A stretch of DNA of 64,000 nucleotides from Bigelowiella natans CCMP2755 (lineage: Eukaryota; Cercozoa; Chlorarachniophyceae). Location of the stretch: contig ADNK01002459.1 in assembly GCA_000320545.1 (NCBI GenBank), positions 1 to 64,000 on the forward strand. Direction: 5' to 3'. The notes beneath the pieces are model-generated. The model ran no database searches and was not told the origin of the DNA. It saw only the letters and a program-made list of their open reading frames with translations. Shown here piece after piece: positions 17,970 through 33,838 of this stretch (position 1 is the first letter of the stretch; every line of letters starts with the position of its first letter). The position numbers and the translations under genes were made by a program.

Positions 17970-18291
17970 ATGAATATTTGATGATTTGCTTTGCGTGACT
18001 GATCTCTACATTTTAAGTAAAACGTATATATTGTCTTGCTATCAGCCTATGGCTTTCTGTTATATCGTTTATATTGCTCATAATATGGTCAATAAGCACG
18101 CTATGTGCATAGCATTACAACGTCGTATAAATTATATGCTGTAAATATATTAATATACATATACATATAAATATATATTTATGTTTGTGTGTGTGCTGAT
18201 ATATTTATGAGACGGATGTAATGAATTTAAAATGTTCAATTATCATCCTAATGTAGCTGTGCAAAGCTGTGTATATGGCTATAAACATATA

Positions 18292-18332
<41 letters not shown>

Positions 18333-18796
18333 CCATATATATATATGATATGATATATTATAATATATAATCCCGCCATGCCATCTAGCCATTCTAGACA
18401 AATGTATCTCTGTGGCATATGTGCGTGCGCGTGTGTGTGTGTACGCGTGCGCGCACGCGCTGCTAGTCAATGTTATGCAAAATAGCAAGTAGGGCTTAGC
18501 GAGTATCTTGTTCGTCGGCAATGCTTTTGAGCCAGATGAAACTAGTAAGTGGCTGCGTATCAGAGCCGGTGCACATTCTTCACACACGTACACACACAAA
18601 CATGCGCGCACATGTAAATTTCCACAATGCTTGATGTATAGTATCTACGTTAGTAATGCGCACAAGCAAGTTTGCCACATTTTAAATTTAATGTAGATCA
18701 TTTGCAATACCGGCACTGTTCTATTCTCCTTGAACAGTACACTATACGCTGCTTATGCTAGAAGAGAAAAGCATTCTGTGTGTCCCTTAAGCTAGT
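17970..18796. other. AT-rich spacer with (TA)n tract; no gene seen
   Basis: Convergent spacer. A (TA)n run lies at about 18295-18331, with TATATA clusters from 18140 to 18370, then an alternating purine-pyrimidine stretch (GTGCGTGCGCGTGTGTG…GCGCACGCGC) around 18421-18462 that could adopt Z-DNA. No coding exons recognised. Confidence 0.65.
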
Positions 18797-20496
18797 TTAT
18801 TCACTGACAACAGCCCCTGCTGAGATCCCAGCGATAAGGCCTGCAGCAGTTGTCGCTAGGATAACACAATACAGATGCTCAGAATGCGTCGTCAGTGAGA
18901 TAGCTACGTGGTTTATGCTGCGGATTGAGCCAAAATTATGCAAACGATTCTGAGAATTCATAATAACGCAATTTGCGACAGGTGTAGCCAAAATACGATT
19001 GACACCAATTTGGCGGTGAAATCGACGCTTATGACGTTAGTCAATGGTCGGACAAAAATTGTCTTTAGTTTCAGTGCTCTGACAGAAAAAAACGTTTTGG
19101 GAAAAACTGTGCACCAAACAATTGTAGGGAAATTGTTTCGGGTTTCTCCTCTTTTCCTTTCCGTAGCATGCGTGCAATGAGAATGAGGTGCTACTTTTGT
19201 TTTCCTAGCTAGCAATACCACCTGCAGCCCCTGAGGAGCTCCGTGGAGATGACAGAGCCAAGCAGGTAATCCCAAATCCAAAGGTACCTAGTGCCTGCTG
19301 CCAAGCTTTAGAATAAGAGAGGGAGGAGGAGGAGGAGGAGGAGGAGGAGGAGGAGGATGGAGAAGAACGCTTTTCGCTTTTCTTCATGCCTCCAGCTGAT
19401 ACCATGCCAAGAGTACCGGCGCGGATCGCTGCCAAACCAACAATAACTCCGATTGGTCCTCCTTTCGCCAAGAAACAGGATCAGTCAGATTCTCGCAACA
19501 ACATTCACATAGTGCATGGATGGATGTGCCTGCATGTGATTGAGTGAAGAAGTGAGTGAATGTGAGTATTTATTTGTGAGTGAATATTTGTATGAAATAT
19601 GCGTCCCTTCTTCCATGTAACAACAACAATAACAACACCAACAACAACCTGGCCCCCATGGAATCTTACAGCATTCTCCTGCACAAATGTAGTCTCCCTG
19701 AGAAAAGGAAACACGCAATCAAACATTGCTTGAAATAAGACAGAAACACGTTCAAGACCCATGTGCCCCTCCGATTTGCAAAGCGCGCACACGTATCGTT
19801 CGTATGAGCAGGAGCCGTCGTGGCAAGCTTCCCCCCTTCCGCAGCGCCGGCATAGCCAGTCCTGGTAAGCAACCAAAGTACCAAATTCTTGTCGCCAAGT
19901 AGACGTGAATGTTAGATCACAAGGAGGTTGAATACCGAGTCAACGCAGCAAAAGGCACCATGGTAGCGGTAGCGAACCCTTGGCTGATAATTTTCCTTCT
20001 TCATTTGAAACGAGAGGCATTAGCACACTTTGACCAAACACCAATCACCAAAATAATAATGGGAACTGACCTTCGCAATAAGGGCGTTGTGATTCTTTTT
20101 GCTTGGTATGTCGCAATCTTGTCCCCATTTTCTGTTTGAATAGATTAAATATTACAAAATCTAAACGGTTGTGGCTGCGGTAAATGTTGAACATCCACAT
20201 CATCTGCTCATTTAAAAAATCACTCTACCTTTACATTCATCCCGTCTAGCAACCATTACTTGCACACCATGCATTTGACGAGTCCTTCGACTCAAGGGCA
20301 GCAGCAGCAGCAGCTTCGGAGCTTTGACTTCACTCCCCATTGATGGGAGACTACTGCTCAGGTGCCTCGATGGGAGATTGCTGTGCATCTGATGGCTGAA
20401 AGGATTATACAGGGAGGAATAGCCAAGAACTAAAACTACAGCAAGCAAGATTGCTCCTGCCAGAGGGGCCGCCATCTCAACTGTTTGCGTTTGCAC
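18797..20496 (-). CDS. Small Cys-rich, multi-pass membrane protein of unknown function
   Basis: Not a family I recognise. The start at 20496 opens with a signal-anchor: MAAPLAGAILLAVVLVLGYS. After about 80 residues the coding potential continues as short exons: ENGDKIATYQAKRI (about 20142-20073); a Cys-rich exon, WLCRRCGRGEACHDGSC...YVCALCKSEGH (about 19900-19767); DYICAGECCKIPWGP (about 19705-19655); a Gly-rich hydrophobic exon, GPIGVIVGLAAIRAGTLGM, then a Ser-rich loop from a (GGA)n tract and ALGTFGFGITCLAL (to about 19213); and a last exon ending GLIAGISAGAVVSE with the stop at 18797. The last three exons join in phase. The junctions around the Cys-rich exon do not join cleanly, so its reading frame is tentative. 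CxxC pairs suggest zinc binding or disulphides, next to several membrane helices. Confidence 0.5.
19321..19355. repeat. (GGA)n trinucleotide tract, coding
   Basis: Within an exon of the Cys-rich membrane protein. On the coding strand it is (TCC)n and encodes a run of about 12 serines. Confidence 0.85.
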
Positions 20497-20979
20497 TCCA
20501 CCGCTACCACCACCCTCTCCTGCCCTGCTCGGCGATCAGTGGTTTCGTACTGGTCAGATCCATCATTCGTTGCTCATCATCGTCATCAGAAACTATGTTG
20601 TCGTCTGGATAACAATGCTATGGAATTTCACCCTGCGACATCACCACAAAGGTTAAAAATCTAGAAAATAATAGAAGACATTCCGAAATACGGAATCCTC
20701 ATAGCGTTTCAAGACTACGACAACAATGATATGGGAATAATACTAAGAAACGGGTATCGCCAACTGTTACTTGGAGAAGCAGTGACTTCCGTCTGCGAAG
20801 TCAGCTGGACCCTAGTTGTTAGTAGCTTCATAAAGAAGAGGTGGGGCGGGTGGTGGTGTTGGCTCCACTGAAGGATGCCTTTGTGTCATATCTGAGCACC
20901 GGCTTTTAAGTACTTGTAGGAGGGCGCAAATAAGTATCTGTTACTTTTATGACAGATCCTTAACAGAAATACATGTTGC
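20497..20979. other. Divergent spacer; no gene seen
   Basis: Between the start of the Cys-rich membrane gene and the PIH1-type gene, transcribed away from each other. It should contain both promoters. I could not identify specific elements. Confidence 0.5.
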
Positions 20980-22350
20980 AGACAATGCGTGCTCGAGAGA
21001 GTTTGAAGACGCATGCTAAGGGAATGAAGATGAAATCGGCGGCATTAGAGGCACACATGGAGGCAAGATCCACTGACTAGCACTAATATCCGTGACCCCC
21101 TACTACTTCTAGTTACGTTCTCTTCATCCCCTGATTCTGTTCCTCGCTTTATCATCCTCATTCATCGATGAAAAATACTCTATGTATGATTAGGTTCTGG
21201 AGAAGCTTCAAGGCCCCGAAGATTTTTTCAAGTTTCTTCAATCCACAGGTATCTCCAATGAGGGGAAAAAACAAGAGCCACATATTGATCATCCCGGCCA
21301 TAGACACCTCTACTTCCTCCAACTACTAAGTTATTTCTGTTCAACTGAAGGCCTTAGCCATGATGAAATCCAACGCTCCATGTCAGATCCAGGGCAGGTG
21401 ATGCTTTGTTGTATATCACCCTTCATAGTATCTTGACTACAGAGAAGTAAAAGTAATTTTTTCTAGGCTGAAAAGTTGTTAGAAAGATCGATCTCACAAC
21501 GGTTGCAACTCAGCAAGCACAATGACCCCGAACTTGACGAGTAGCAGCTTTCAACCCATATATTATTTGTCCGTTCGAAATTAATTTTGATATTGTGGAT
21601 TAGGACCCTTAAGAAAATAAACAGACTCCATGATGTGGTTGTTAAAAATAAGCCGGTAGTATATATTGCAGCCATATAAACTTCCCGCGCTATTGCCAAT
21701 GAACCATTTTTTTCTCTTTTTAGTTATCGAAAAGCGAGAAGGATGAATTGGAGGCAAAGAAAAAGAAAAAGGATGAGAAAATCTTAATGGCAAAAAAGCG
21801 TGAGAAAATATTTATTACTCGGGATTTCCTTGTCTCATCGATTCACCCAATCCTGTAGAGCCGGAGATGAAGCAACCTACCTATCGTCTAAAAATAGGCA
21901 CAGAAAGACTTCTCATGATGGTAGCAATGGGGTTTACTGAGCATTAAGAGCTATTGATCAAACAGCCTGTTGATTCTTTAGGTGCAGTGTGATCTTCCCA
22001 AAGGACTCAAAGGGGTGGACCTTGATCTCTCAGAGGACAACTTAATACTTGCAATGCCGGGTACTACTACCAAATTTGTCATGACATCGTTTTGGATCTG
22101 TGAAATGATTCTGAATGAAATTTTCACATTATAGGACATCTGAACTTAAATGTTGATCTACCTAAAGCGGTCGACCCAGAGAGGTTCTCTCCCTCTTCTA
22201 CTCATCTAGACATTGCTCGTCACTTCTAATGCATGTACATGGATTACTCCTATGTGAATTTACTATTTCAGGGCTCAAGCAAAATTTTCCAAGAAATCAA
22301 AAGAACTGCGTATAAGCATGCCCTTAGTTCTCGAGGATGAGAAATAGTAC
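20980..22350 (+). CDS. PIH1-domain protein (axonemal dynein preassembly / R2TP-type co-chaperone)
   Basis: PIH1 proteins are HSP90 co-chaperones; several (Kintoun, PIH1D-type) assemble axonemal dynein arms in the cytoplasm. Exons: possible first exon with ATG near 20984 (LKTHAKGMKMKSAALEAHM); 21193-21397 (LEKLQGPEDFFKFLQSTG … LSHDEIQRSMSDPGQ); about 21469-21540 (AEKLLERSISQRLQLSKHND); a charged exon from about 21733 (EKDELEAKKKKKDEK); about 21860-21920 (EPEMKQPTYRLKIGTERLL); about 21981-22060 (QCDLPKGLKGVDLDLSEDNL, ending LAMPG); about 22136-22190 (HLNLNVDLPKAVDPE); and about 22272-22346 (AQAKFSKKSKELRISMPL, stop). The last exons join in phase and form the CS-like C-terminal PIH1 domain (PTYxL…LPxxxxVDLDLS…FxKKxxxLxISMPL). 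The N-terminal PIH1 half is divergent or incompletely traced. It implies a flagellated life stage. Confidence 0.72.
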
Positions 22351-22952
22351 AGTTATTCAACTTCGATTGTCATTATTTTGCACGCGTCACGTACGAAGTC
22401 ATGTTATCATGCAATAATGAAACTGCACGTACGATTTTTTTGCATACTTATAGAATGCGTCCTTGCGCTGGGCATGTATTGAGGTCTTGCGAGTCACCAT
22501 TACTTGGCACATCTAGCTAGTCATATGGTACGCGTAAATTGTGTCGTGTACGTACTGGCCAGTACTATTTGTAGTGTGTGACGCGCGTAGCCCCTCAATG
22601 GGTTGCATTGGCACCGCCACGATGCGTCATCGTGCACAGGCACAGACACACAGACATCTAGGGTGTGCATGGCTAAATGGCGCCTCCACGTGATGAGTCG
22701 GTTTTATGTTATTACGATATGCTGAATTTTGTGCTTGATACCTTATGTTTTTGCCAATGCTAACAGCATGGAACAACGCTGCATGATGCAGTACATGTTT
22801 CCATGAATTTAGTGTCATCAGCATCATATGGACCGCAGATCGCATGTATTAATCGGCGAGGCGTGCTTCGCATGTTATTTCAAAGGTAGCAACACATACA
22901 TTAAAAAGATTTAATCACTTCATTACATCCGTTTCACACATACAGCTTTACT
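22351..22952. other. Palindrome-rich convergent spacer; no gene seen
   Basis: Contains a perfect 14-bp palindrome, GTACTGGCCAGTAC, at 22552-22565, and many CGTACG, ACGCGT and TGCATG words. No coding exon recognised. Confidence 0.6.
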
Positions 22953-23249
22953 TTACGCCGAGTCTCCCTCATCCTCATATAACCCCTCCCCGAAATTCGT
23001 TTGTGGCTTCATGCTGCCTAGTGCTGGTTGATGTTGTGGGGTCTGTCGCCACGATACTTGCTTCTTCAACGCGTTACGCTGATGAATAAGAAACACGCTT
23101 ACAATAGGCGTCTCCAACAGTATTTTCGTATCAAAAATATCTTATAATCTTCTGAGATATGCGACTGCGACTGCTACAGTGCTAAGGATAGCATGTTTCC
23201 TCCTCTGAATCTCGCAGCATATAAATATATATATTATGTATATTTCATT

Positions 23250-23280
<31 letters not shown>

Positions 23281-23869
23281 ACATTGGGTAGCACGACTAC
23301 TACTGTGCTACCTCACGGTGGTGCCTGTACTTGATGTCCTGAGAAAAACCTATTGCTCCTGCTCCTCCAACCACTGCTGAAGCTCTCGTTCCCGCATGGC
23401 TGTTAAATCCCTGTGAAGCTGATAAAGGACAAACACACGTACGCACACACACACGTACGCACACACACACACAAAACTTCGGTTTGTTGTACACCCGCAT
23501 TGATGCTTACTGCTGCTACTGCTGCTGTGCTGCTGCTGCACCTTTGATCTCACGAAGAGCAAGGTGTTCCACTGAAGAGTTGTAATCTGAGTTGTTATTA
23601 CGACAATGTTGATATTCATTCAGTGGGAGTAGTAACACCAGCACCCCTTCGCAACCAAAAACAGGGCAGGGCGATAACCGATCTATTTTTTCTATGTCAC
23701 ACAGCTCGCACGGAAGAACGAAGTTAATTAACAAAATCATCACTTACTACTCGATGATTCCATAAGATATAGAGCCCCTGCCCCTTTATCATGGACGCCG
23801 GCGTGCATCATTGATTGACTATACGCAGGTAACCAAATAATTAAATAGGGTAACTACATGCAGAGTATA

Positions 23870-23903
<34 letters not shown>

Positions 23904-24562
23904 GTAAGATCACAATCCAAACACATGTTATTCCAGTACATGTTTTGATACTAATTTTCAACCAACACATCTCTCCTGATGACGTATGGTTGGCAAGAAA
24001 GCGCATACTGCACCTCATCAGCCCTTTGGAAGTTCTATCCTGAAAAGAAGCAGTTCATGATTACGTGCGTGTGTGTTGCATACGTGTGCAGGGGTGAGCA
24101 GCCAAACTCAATGGCTTCATTAATAGAAAAGTTTGAGTCCTGAAAAGTCTCCCGTTATTGACACTCCTACTACTACTGCTACTGCTACTGCTTCTACTAC
24201 GACATTAGCAGTGATTTAAAAGAAAGTATGAATCACAATGCAGTTGTCTCTCATCGACTGCTGTCTGCTTGCTCTAGGGAGTAAATGAAAAAGTTGGTGC
24301 TGTATTGGGTAAGTAAGAAAGAGAATACCGATTCTTACCAGTTTGACACTTGAATGCATATGCAGGGATGAGTCTATGCTGTCCCTTGTACTATCACGCT
24401 GCGAGAAAGATAATCATTGTCTTCTTTTAAGTATCACCCAAGAGTAAAAATAAGCTTCTTCTTCATAGAATATATGCCAGTGACGCCACTTTTGGCATTA
24501 TGAAGCTTTGAAACCCTCTCCTCCTCGAAACCTCTTTAAGCACGCACACACACACGCACACA

Positions 24563-24607
<45 letters not shown>

Positions 24608-25065
24608 CACAGGAAGATACTAAGTTGGACTAGACCTGTCCGATGTATCTGAGCACGAAGCAGAAGAAGAGAATCAATGTAGGAAGTCCTATGCCTATTT
24701 GAAAACAACAGCGGATTAAAAGCAACATAGAACATCAAGAAGAGAACTACTCAAGAGCAGGAGCAGCTTGGTAAGGACGAAGATCTGCATTACGTATCCT
24801 CCTCCTCTTCCTCCTCCTCCCCTTCTCTTCGTTCTTATGTATTTAAGTCCCATTTGAAAAAGACGGCAGAGGACAAGGTTTTAGCAATTCTAGGAGGAAG
24901 AAAACCAGGAGGGAGACGAGGAAAAAAGGGGGGGGGGGAGGGGGGAGACCTAAAAGGATGTAGGCGAAGATTCTAGATTGCTCGTCACAGCGCATTTTAT
25001 CCTGACCATGACAACAGAGCCACGTGCAATGATTTGTGTGTGTCAGTGTGTGTGTCAGGTATGTG

Positions 25066-25104
<39 letters not shown>

Positions 25105-25287
25105 AAGAGTAATCATCGAGTCTCACTTCTGCCGTCGAGCAGTACTGGTTAATTGTTGCCAGATTCAAAATGCCTAGTAGAAGTAGTGGTAGTAGTAGTA
25201 GTAGCAGCAGTAGTAGAAGTAGTAATAATAGCAGTAATAGTAGTGAGTAATGGGAAGGGGAAGATACCAAACTGCGAAAGCTATGAA

Positions 25288-25336
<49 letters not shown>

Positions 25337-25754
25337 TGGGTTCAAGAGTAGAGGCTGATTACCTATGCATATTGTGAAGATCAAGTAGAGGACCAGCAAT
25401 ACTCGGAACTAAGGAAAACAACTTGTAAGAAGACGTCAACCTTCAACGCGGAGAAGCAAGCCAGTGGCAAGATATGAAGGGAGACTAGCTGGGGCAGTAG
25501 CTAATAATATATGCCTTTCAGTAAATACTATTATCGCTTCTTCTATGCTTAAACAATTAATGCCAAAACAGCAGCATAGGACTATTTAGTAAAATCATAT
25601 GAGTTCGAAGGAGACCCCCCCCCCCCCCCCACAACTCCCGACGTACTACCCTTTTAACGACATCCAGCTTCCTCGTTGTGAACCCGCTGATGCCCTCCAC
25701 CGCAAAAATAATTCCTGGAGAAAAAGAACACTAATATTAATACAACATATTATA

Positions 25755-25835
<81 letters not shown>

Positions 25836-26460
25836 TAAGGTTGTGTGGAAAACAAATGGCCACCTAATACTCCTTGCAGAACCGAGAGGAGCCCTCTCCC
25901 TGTACATATAAGAACTTACGCAAGCTCTTTGTCGTTCTCTTTCATTCACAAACGAAAGCACATGAAATGTATACATATATGCATATATGTACATATAAAT
26001 AAATAAATAAATATGTGTGTGTGTGCGTGTGTGTGTGTGTGTGTGTGTGATAAATTTAAAATAGTTCCACTTTCTACCTGTGAGGGTGATTAGACCACTA
26101 CTAACCATCATCACGACACATGCTATCTGGAACCAAGCCCCTTTCTGGCTCCTGGCAAAGATACCTAGTAAATCTCTTTTGCAAGAAGTCTGCTTCATTG
26201 TGTACAAAGGAAAGGGGGAGGGGCAAGCTAAAGAGACAGAAGTGATACGTTGATCTCGGGCAGCAGGAAATCCACTGCAGAAACCTGAAAAGTTGTAAAT
26301 ATAAGTCATATTTCCCCCCATAAATTTATCAAGTAGCATTTGAACGCATCAGTAAATAGTCAAACAGTAGCCCATACCCAGTGTCCTCGCAGCGTCCACA
26401 GCAATCCTCAAAGTAACTTCTACGAAATTGTTCACACCTGAAGACAGAAAATAATAAGTA
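22953..26460 (-). CDS. Unidentified multi-exon gene (or two genes), Cys-rich, microsatellite-laden
   Basis: I cannot name this. Coding-like minus-strand segments occur through the interval. A Cys-rich pair sits near 26440-26090 (CEQFRRSYFEDCCGRCEDTG, continuing to YLCQEPERGLVPDSMCRDDG before a GTTAGTAG donor). Others are near 25720-25660 (AVEGISGFTTRKLDV), near 23720-23650 (LPCELCDIEKIDRLSPC, PVFGCEG), near 23600-23560 (NSSVEHLALREIK) and near 23430-23350 (LHRDLTAMRERELQQWLEEQ). A probable C-terminal exon at about 23095-22953 has QRNALKKQVSWRQTPQHQP and an acidic end. Exon joins are uncertain, and an exon ending in a stop at about 23351 could mean two genes. The CxxC patterns hint at zinc binding or an extracellular Cys-rich module. 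Introns contain at least ten microsatellites. Confidence 0.4.
23247..23902. repeat. (ATC)n and (CA)n microsatellites
   Basis: (ATC)n at about 23247-23280, mixed CA/CGTA tract at about 23430-23474, (CA)n at about 23871-23902, all within the unidentified minus-strand gene region. Confidence 0.88.
24541..25334. repeat. Cluster of (GA)n and (GTA)n microsatellites
   Basis: CA/GA compound at about 24541-24604, (GA)n at about 25070-25100, (GTA/GCA)n at about 25181-25243, (GA)n at about 25290-25333. On the minus (coding) strand the GA tracts are CT. Confidence 0.9.
25613..26050. repeat. Poly-C, (TA)n, (GT)n microsatellite cluster
   Basis: Poly-C at about 25615-25630; (TA)n at about 25758-25796 fused to (GT)n at about 25796-25834; TAAA/ATAT units and a second (GT)n at about 26009-26050. 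Confidence 0.9.
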
Positions 26461-27288
26461 CGCTGCGAATCGTATTTATGGAATCAATTGAAATGCATGA
26501 TGGATGCACGAAAGGCGGTATGAGCTAGAAATTATAGGTGCTTAATCTAGGTGGTAGACCCTATGAAGAGATAATCACAGCGATCGCATGCGCAGCATCC
26601 TTTCTCCCTTGGCTCTTCCTCGTTCTGCTCTATATATAGCACTTTCTGGCTTTGCATGGAAGAAGGAGAAAGGCAACAAGTCGTGCCAGCGACGATGGAG
26701 GGGCCGGTTGCAACTACTAATTAGGGACTGTTCTCCAGGAAGTGATCGGATCGGGATCAAAGATCGATGGGTTCCGATGAGCGACGACTCAGTTCCTCTT
26801 ACGACAAGGAAGGAAGATGAATTGTTTTCAAAATTCCCATCGTTTTAGAAATATTAATGGTCATCGTCGACTCGACGATGGCGGGAAGCGGTTCCACCTG
26901 CTGCAGCCAAGCAGCAAACAATACAAGGATTATAATGTATATTTTGCTTGCGACAGTTCATTCAAATTGTCACAAATACAAATTTGCCTTCCTCATTGAA
27001 ATAAAATATCGGAGGTGGCCCAAAATCATAACACATTGGCGGGTCGAAATCTAAGACTCTGATTTCATCCAAAATTTGAGCAATCTTTTGACGGCTACGA
27101 ATTATAGATGGAATTGAGAATACGACAATACAGAATTCGTACTTTTGTTGTTGTTACCCAGATAATTGACTCCAGGTTTAAAACGTTGTACAAATCTCTA
27201 ATCTGATACAGGAGCAGTGGGAGGGACACGCTCGCAGGGAGCACGAGAAGGTTCCGTAGCACGAAAAGGGTTCCACTCCGCCGCGACG
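26461..27288. other. Divergent promoter region upstream of SMC3
   Basis: Between the unidentified minus-strand gene and SMC3. A TATATATAG box-like string lies at about 26630-26639. A plus-strand ORF (26588-26848) has no recognisable domain and is probably chance or 5' UTR. Confidence 0.5.
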
Positions 27289-31942
<4,654 letters not shown>

Positions 31943-32947
31943 AAATAAAGGATAGTCAAGTCTCATTTCATATCTATGTTCGCTCTCGCTGTAAAGTATA
32001 AAACACCATGGTGCAGTTGCGTAAGACTAACTGATCATCATTGCTAGTAGTTTTCCTTCATTAGATATTCAAGCATGCATAGAACATTACAATGTATTTC
32101 TAGATTTATTTCGATCACTGGGGCATTGTTCTAAAGCGTACGTAACATTTGAAACATGCCACAACATACAAGCCAGATGCATTTCGCTGGTAGGCAAGCC
32201 ATGCACAGGGGAGCCTACATTGGCTTTATCTGCTGCGGTGCTGCGCCAATATAGCTCCGATCTTGAACTCCTACCTGCTAGCCTGTTCATAACACTTACC
32301 CGGAATCGTGTGCAACGTACATGTCTGATGTGCTGTAGACCACTAAAGCTGTTAGTTGCTGCCCGGCGGTGTCCACTGCAGTGCATGTAGCACGATACTA
32401 AACGAGCTAGCGAGAGTGCATTAGCAATAAAACAAGCTTTGAAGCGAGCCTCAGCCTTCGATCATCAACTGCTTCTTCACAAGACGCGAGCACGCGCCAT
32501 CATACTTTTACCTCGTAAGCAAAGATCCGCAATATTAGCATGCTAGCATGGCGAGCCAGCGCATACAAAAACGCGACAATCACATGCTCTAACCGTGCAG
32601 GTACAAAAGAAGTGACGCGAAATTGTTGTCATTGCATGATTGCATGCAAGCTTGCAGTTTTATTTGATTTTTTGCTTCTTCACTTATGTGCTGTACAATA
32701 GACACAACGGCTATGCTTTGTATAGGGTAACTCTGTGTCTATAGCTACAGTGTATCAATGGGACTCGATGCTGCTGTGGAGCGATGGCTATAACCATGAA
32801 GTTGTGTTCTGCATGTGGCTCGTGTGGATGCAGCTTCTTGAACTTCGATTATTGCTAGAAATAAAGACCTGGATGATCAACCTCCAGCCGCTTTCCCGAT
32901 GGAAGCGTGCGTATAAAATCGTTAGCTCCAGTAGCCCCAATCGAAAC
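31943..32947. other. Convergent spacer with hairpins and a 12-bp palindrome; no gene seen
   Basis: 3' ends of SMC3 and DDRGK1 face each other. The spacer is rich in GCATGC/GCTAGC words and has the palindrome CATGCTAGCATG at 32539-32550. Nearby GTAGGC…GCCTAC arms sit around 32190-32220. No coding exon or structural RNA recognised. Confidence 0.6.
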
Positions 32948-33804
32948 TCATGCCGCTGTCGCATTGAGATCAATGATTCTGTTGCTTTGAGCAACGATAT
33001 CATCAATACAAATGCGACCCTTGGACTTAATAAAGGATGCCACCTGCAAATGTCATCATCTCATCACTCAGCACTGCTGTCTCAAAAAAATTTCCAATTC
33101 GGTCAGTAGTGATACTACGCTTTTGCAAGTTCGTGAGTCGAAGAACCAATACACACCTGCTTCATCTCATCCTTTGTAATGTAGATGAATTTTCCACCAG
33201 CATCATCCATAATGCCAGTCAATTTACCCTCTGTAATTACAGGTTGTTAGTCGTGTCTGGTGGGTGATGATAATAATTGCAACACTAATATTGGGCTGCA
33301 TGTACGTTGTGCACTACCTTTCTCCATAGTCTCAATGTGATCTATCACATCTTTTGTTTTCATCTCATACTCCATTGCTAGATCATCCAATGCAACAACC
33401 TGACGTGAAAGCGGGCATATGCGTACAGAATAGACGGATCATGTTTTTGGGAGAAACGAAAATCAATCCATACTTGCACTGCAACTGCACAAGCTTTCAA
33501 TGTAAAATCTACGACAAAGTATACATCCAAAGGTCTGAACGAAAGTTCCGTTCTTGCTTTTGTTCTCCGATATAAAACTCACCATCGCCATTTAATTTAC
33601 CACGGGACAAAATTATCATTGAAATATCTTTTCCCTTATAAAATGTAGGTAGACACAAGACTTATTCACGACACCTTTTGCCTTTTGATGTGCTCCAAGA
33701 ATCTGGCAAGCTGCTTTTCCTTCGCAGCCTCGTCCAGGCCCTTGTTGGGATAAATTCAACGTTGAGAAGAGTAAAGTAATTTTTGTAAATCGAGGACTAC
33801 ATAA

Positions 33805-33838
<34 letters not shown>

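Noticed and set aside
23351-23440. Possible 34-base intron in the unidentified minus-strand gene
   Set aside because: It would need an unusually short intron with a weak GTTGGA donor. A stop codon ending the exon is equally likely, so I did not rely on it.
25613-26339. 200-codon minus-strand ORF with long His-Thr and Ile-Tyr runs
   Set aside because: Most of it is translated (GT)n and (TA)n microsatellite. Only its first ~80 codons overlap a plausible exon, and there another frame fits the splice sites better.
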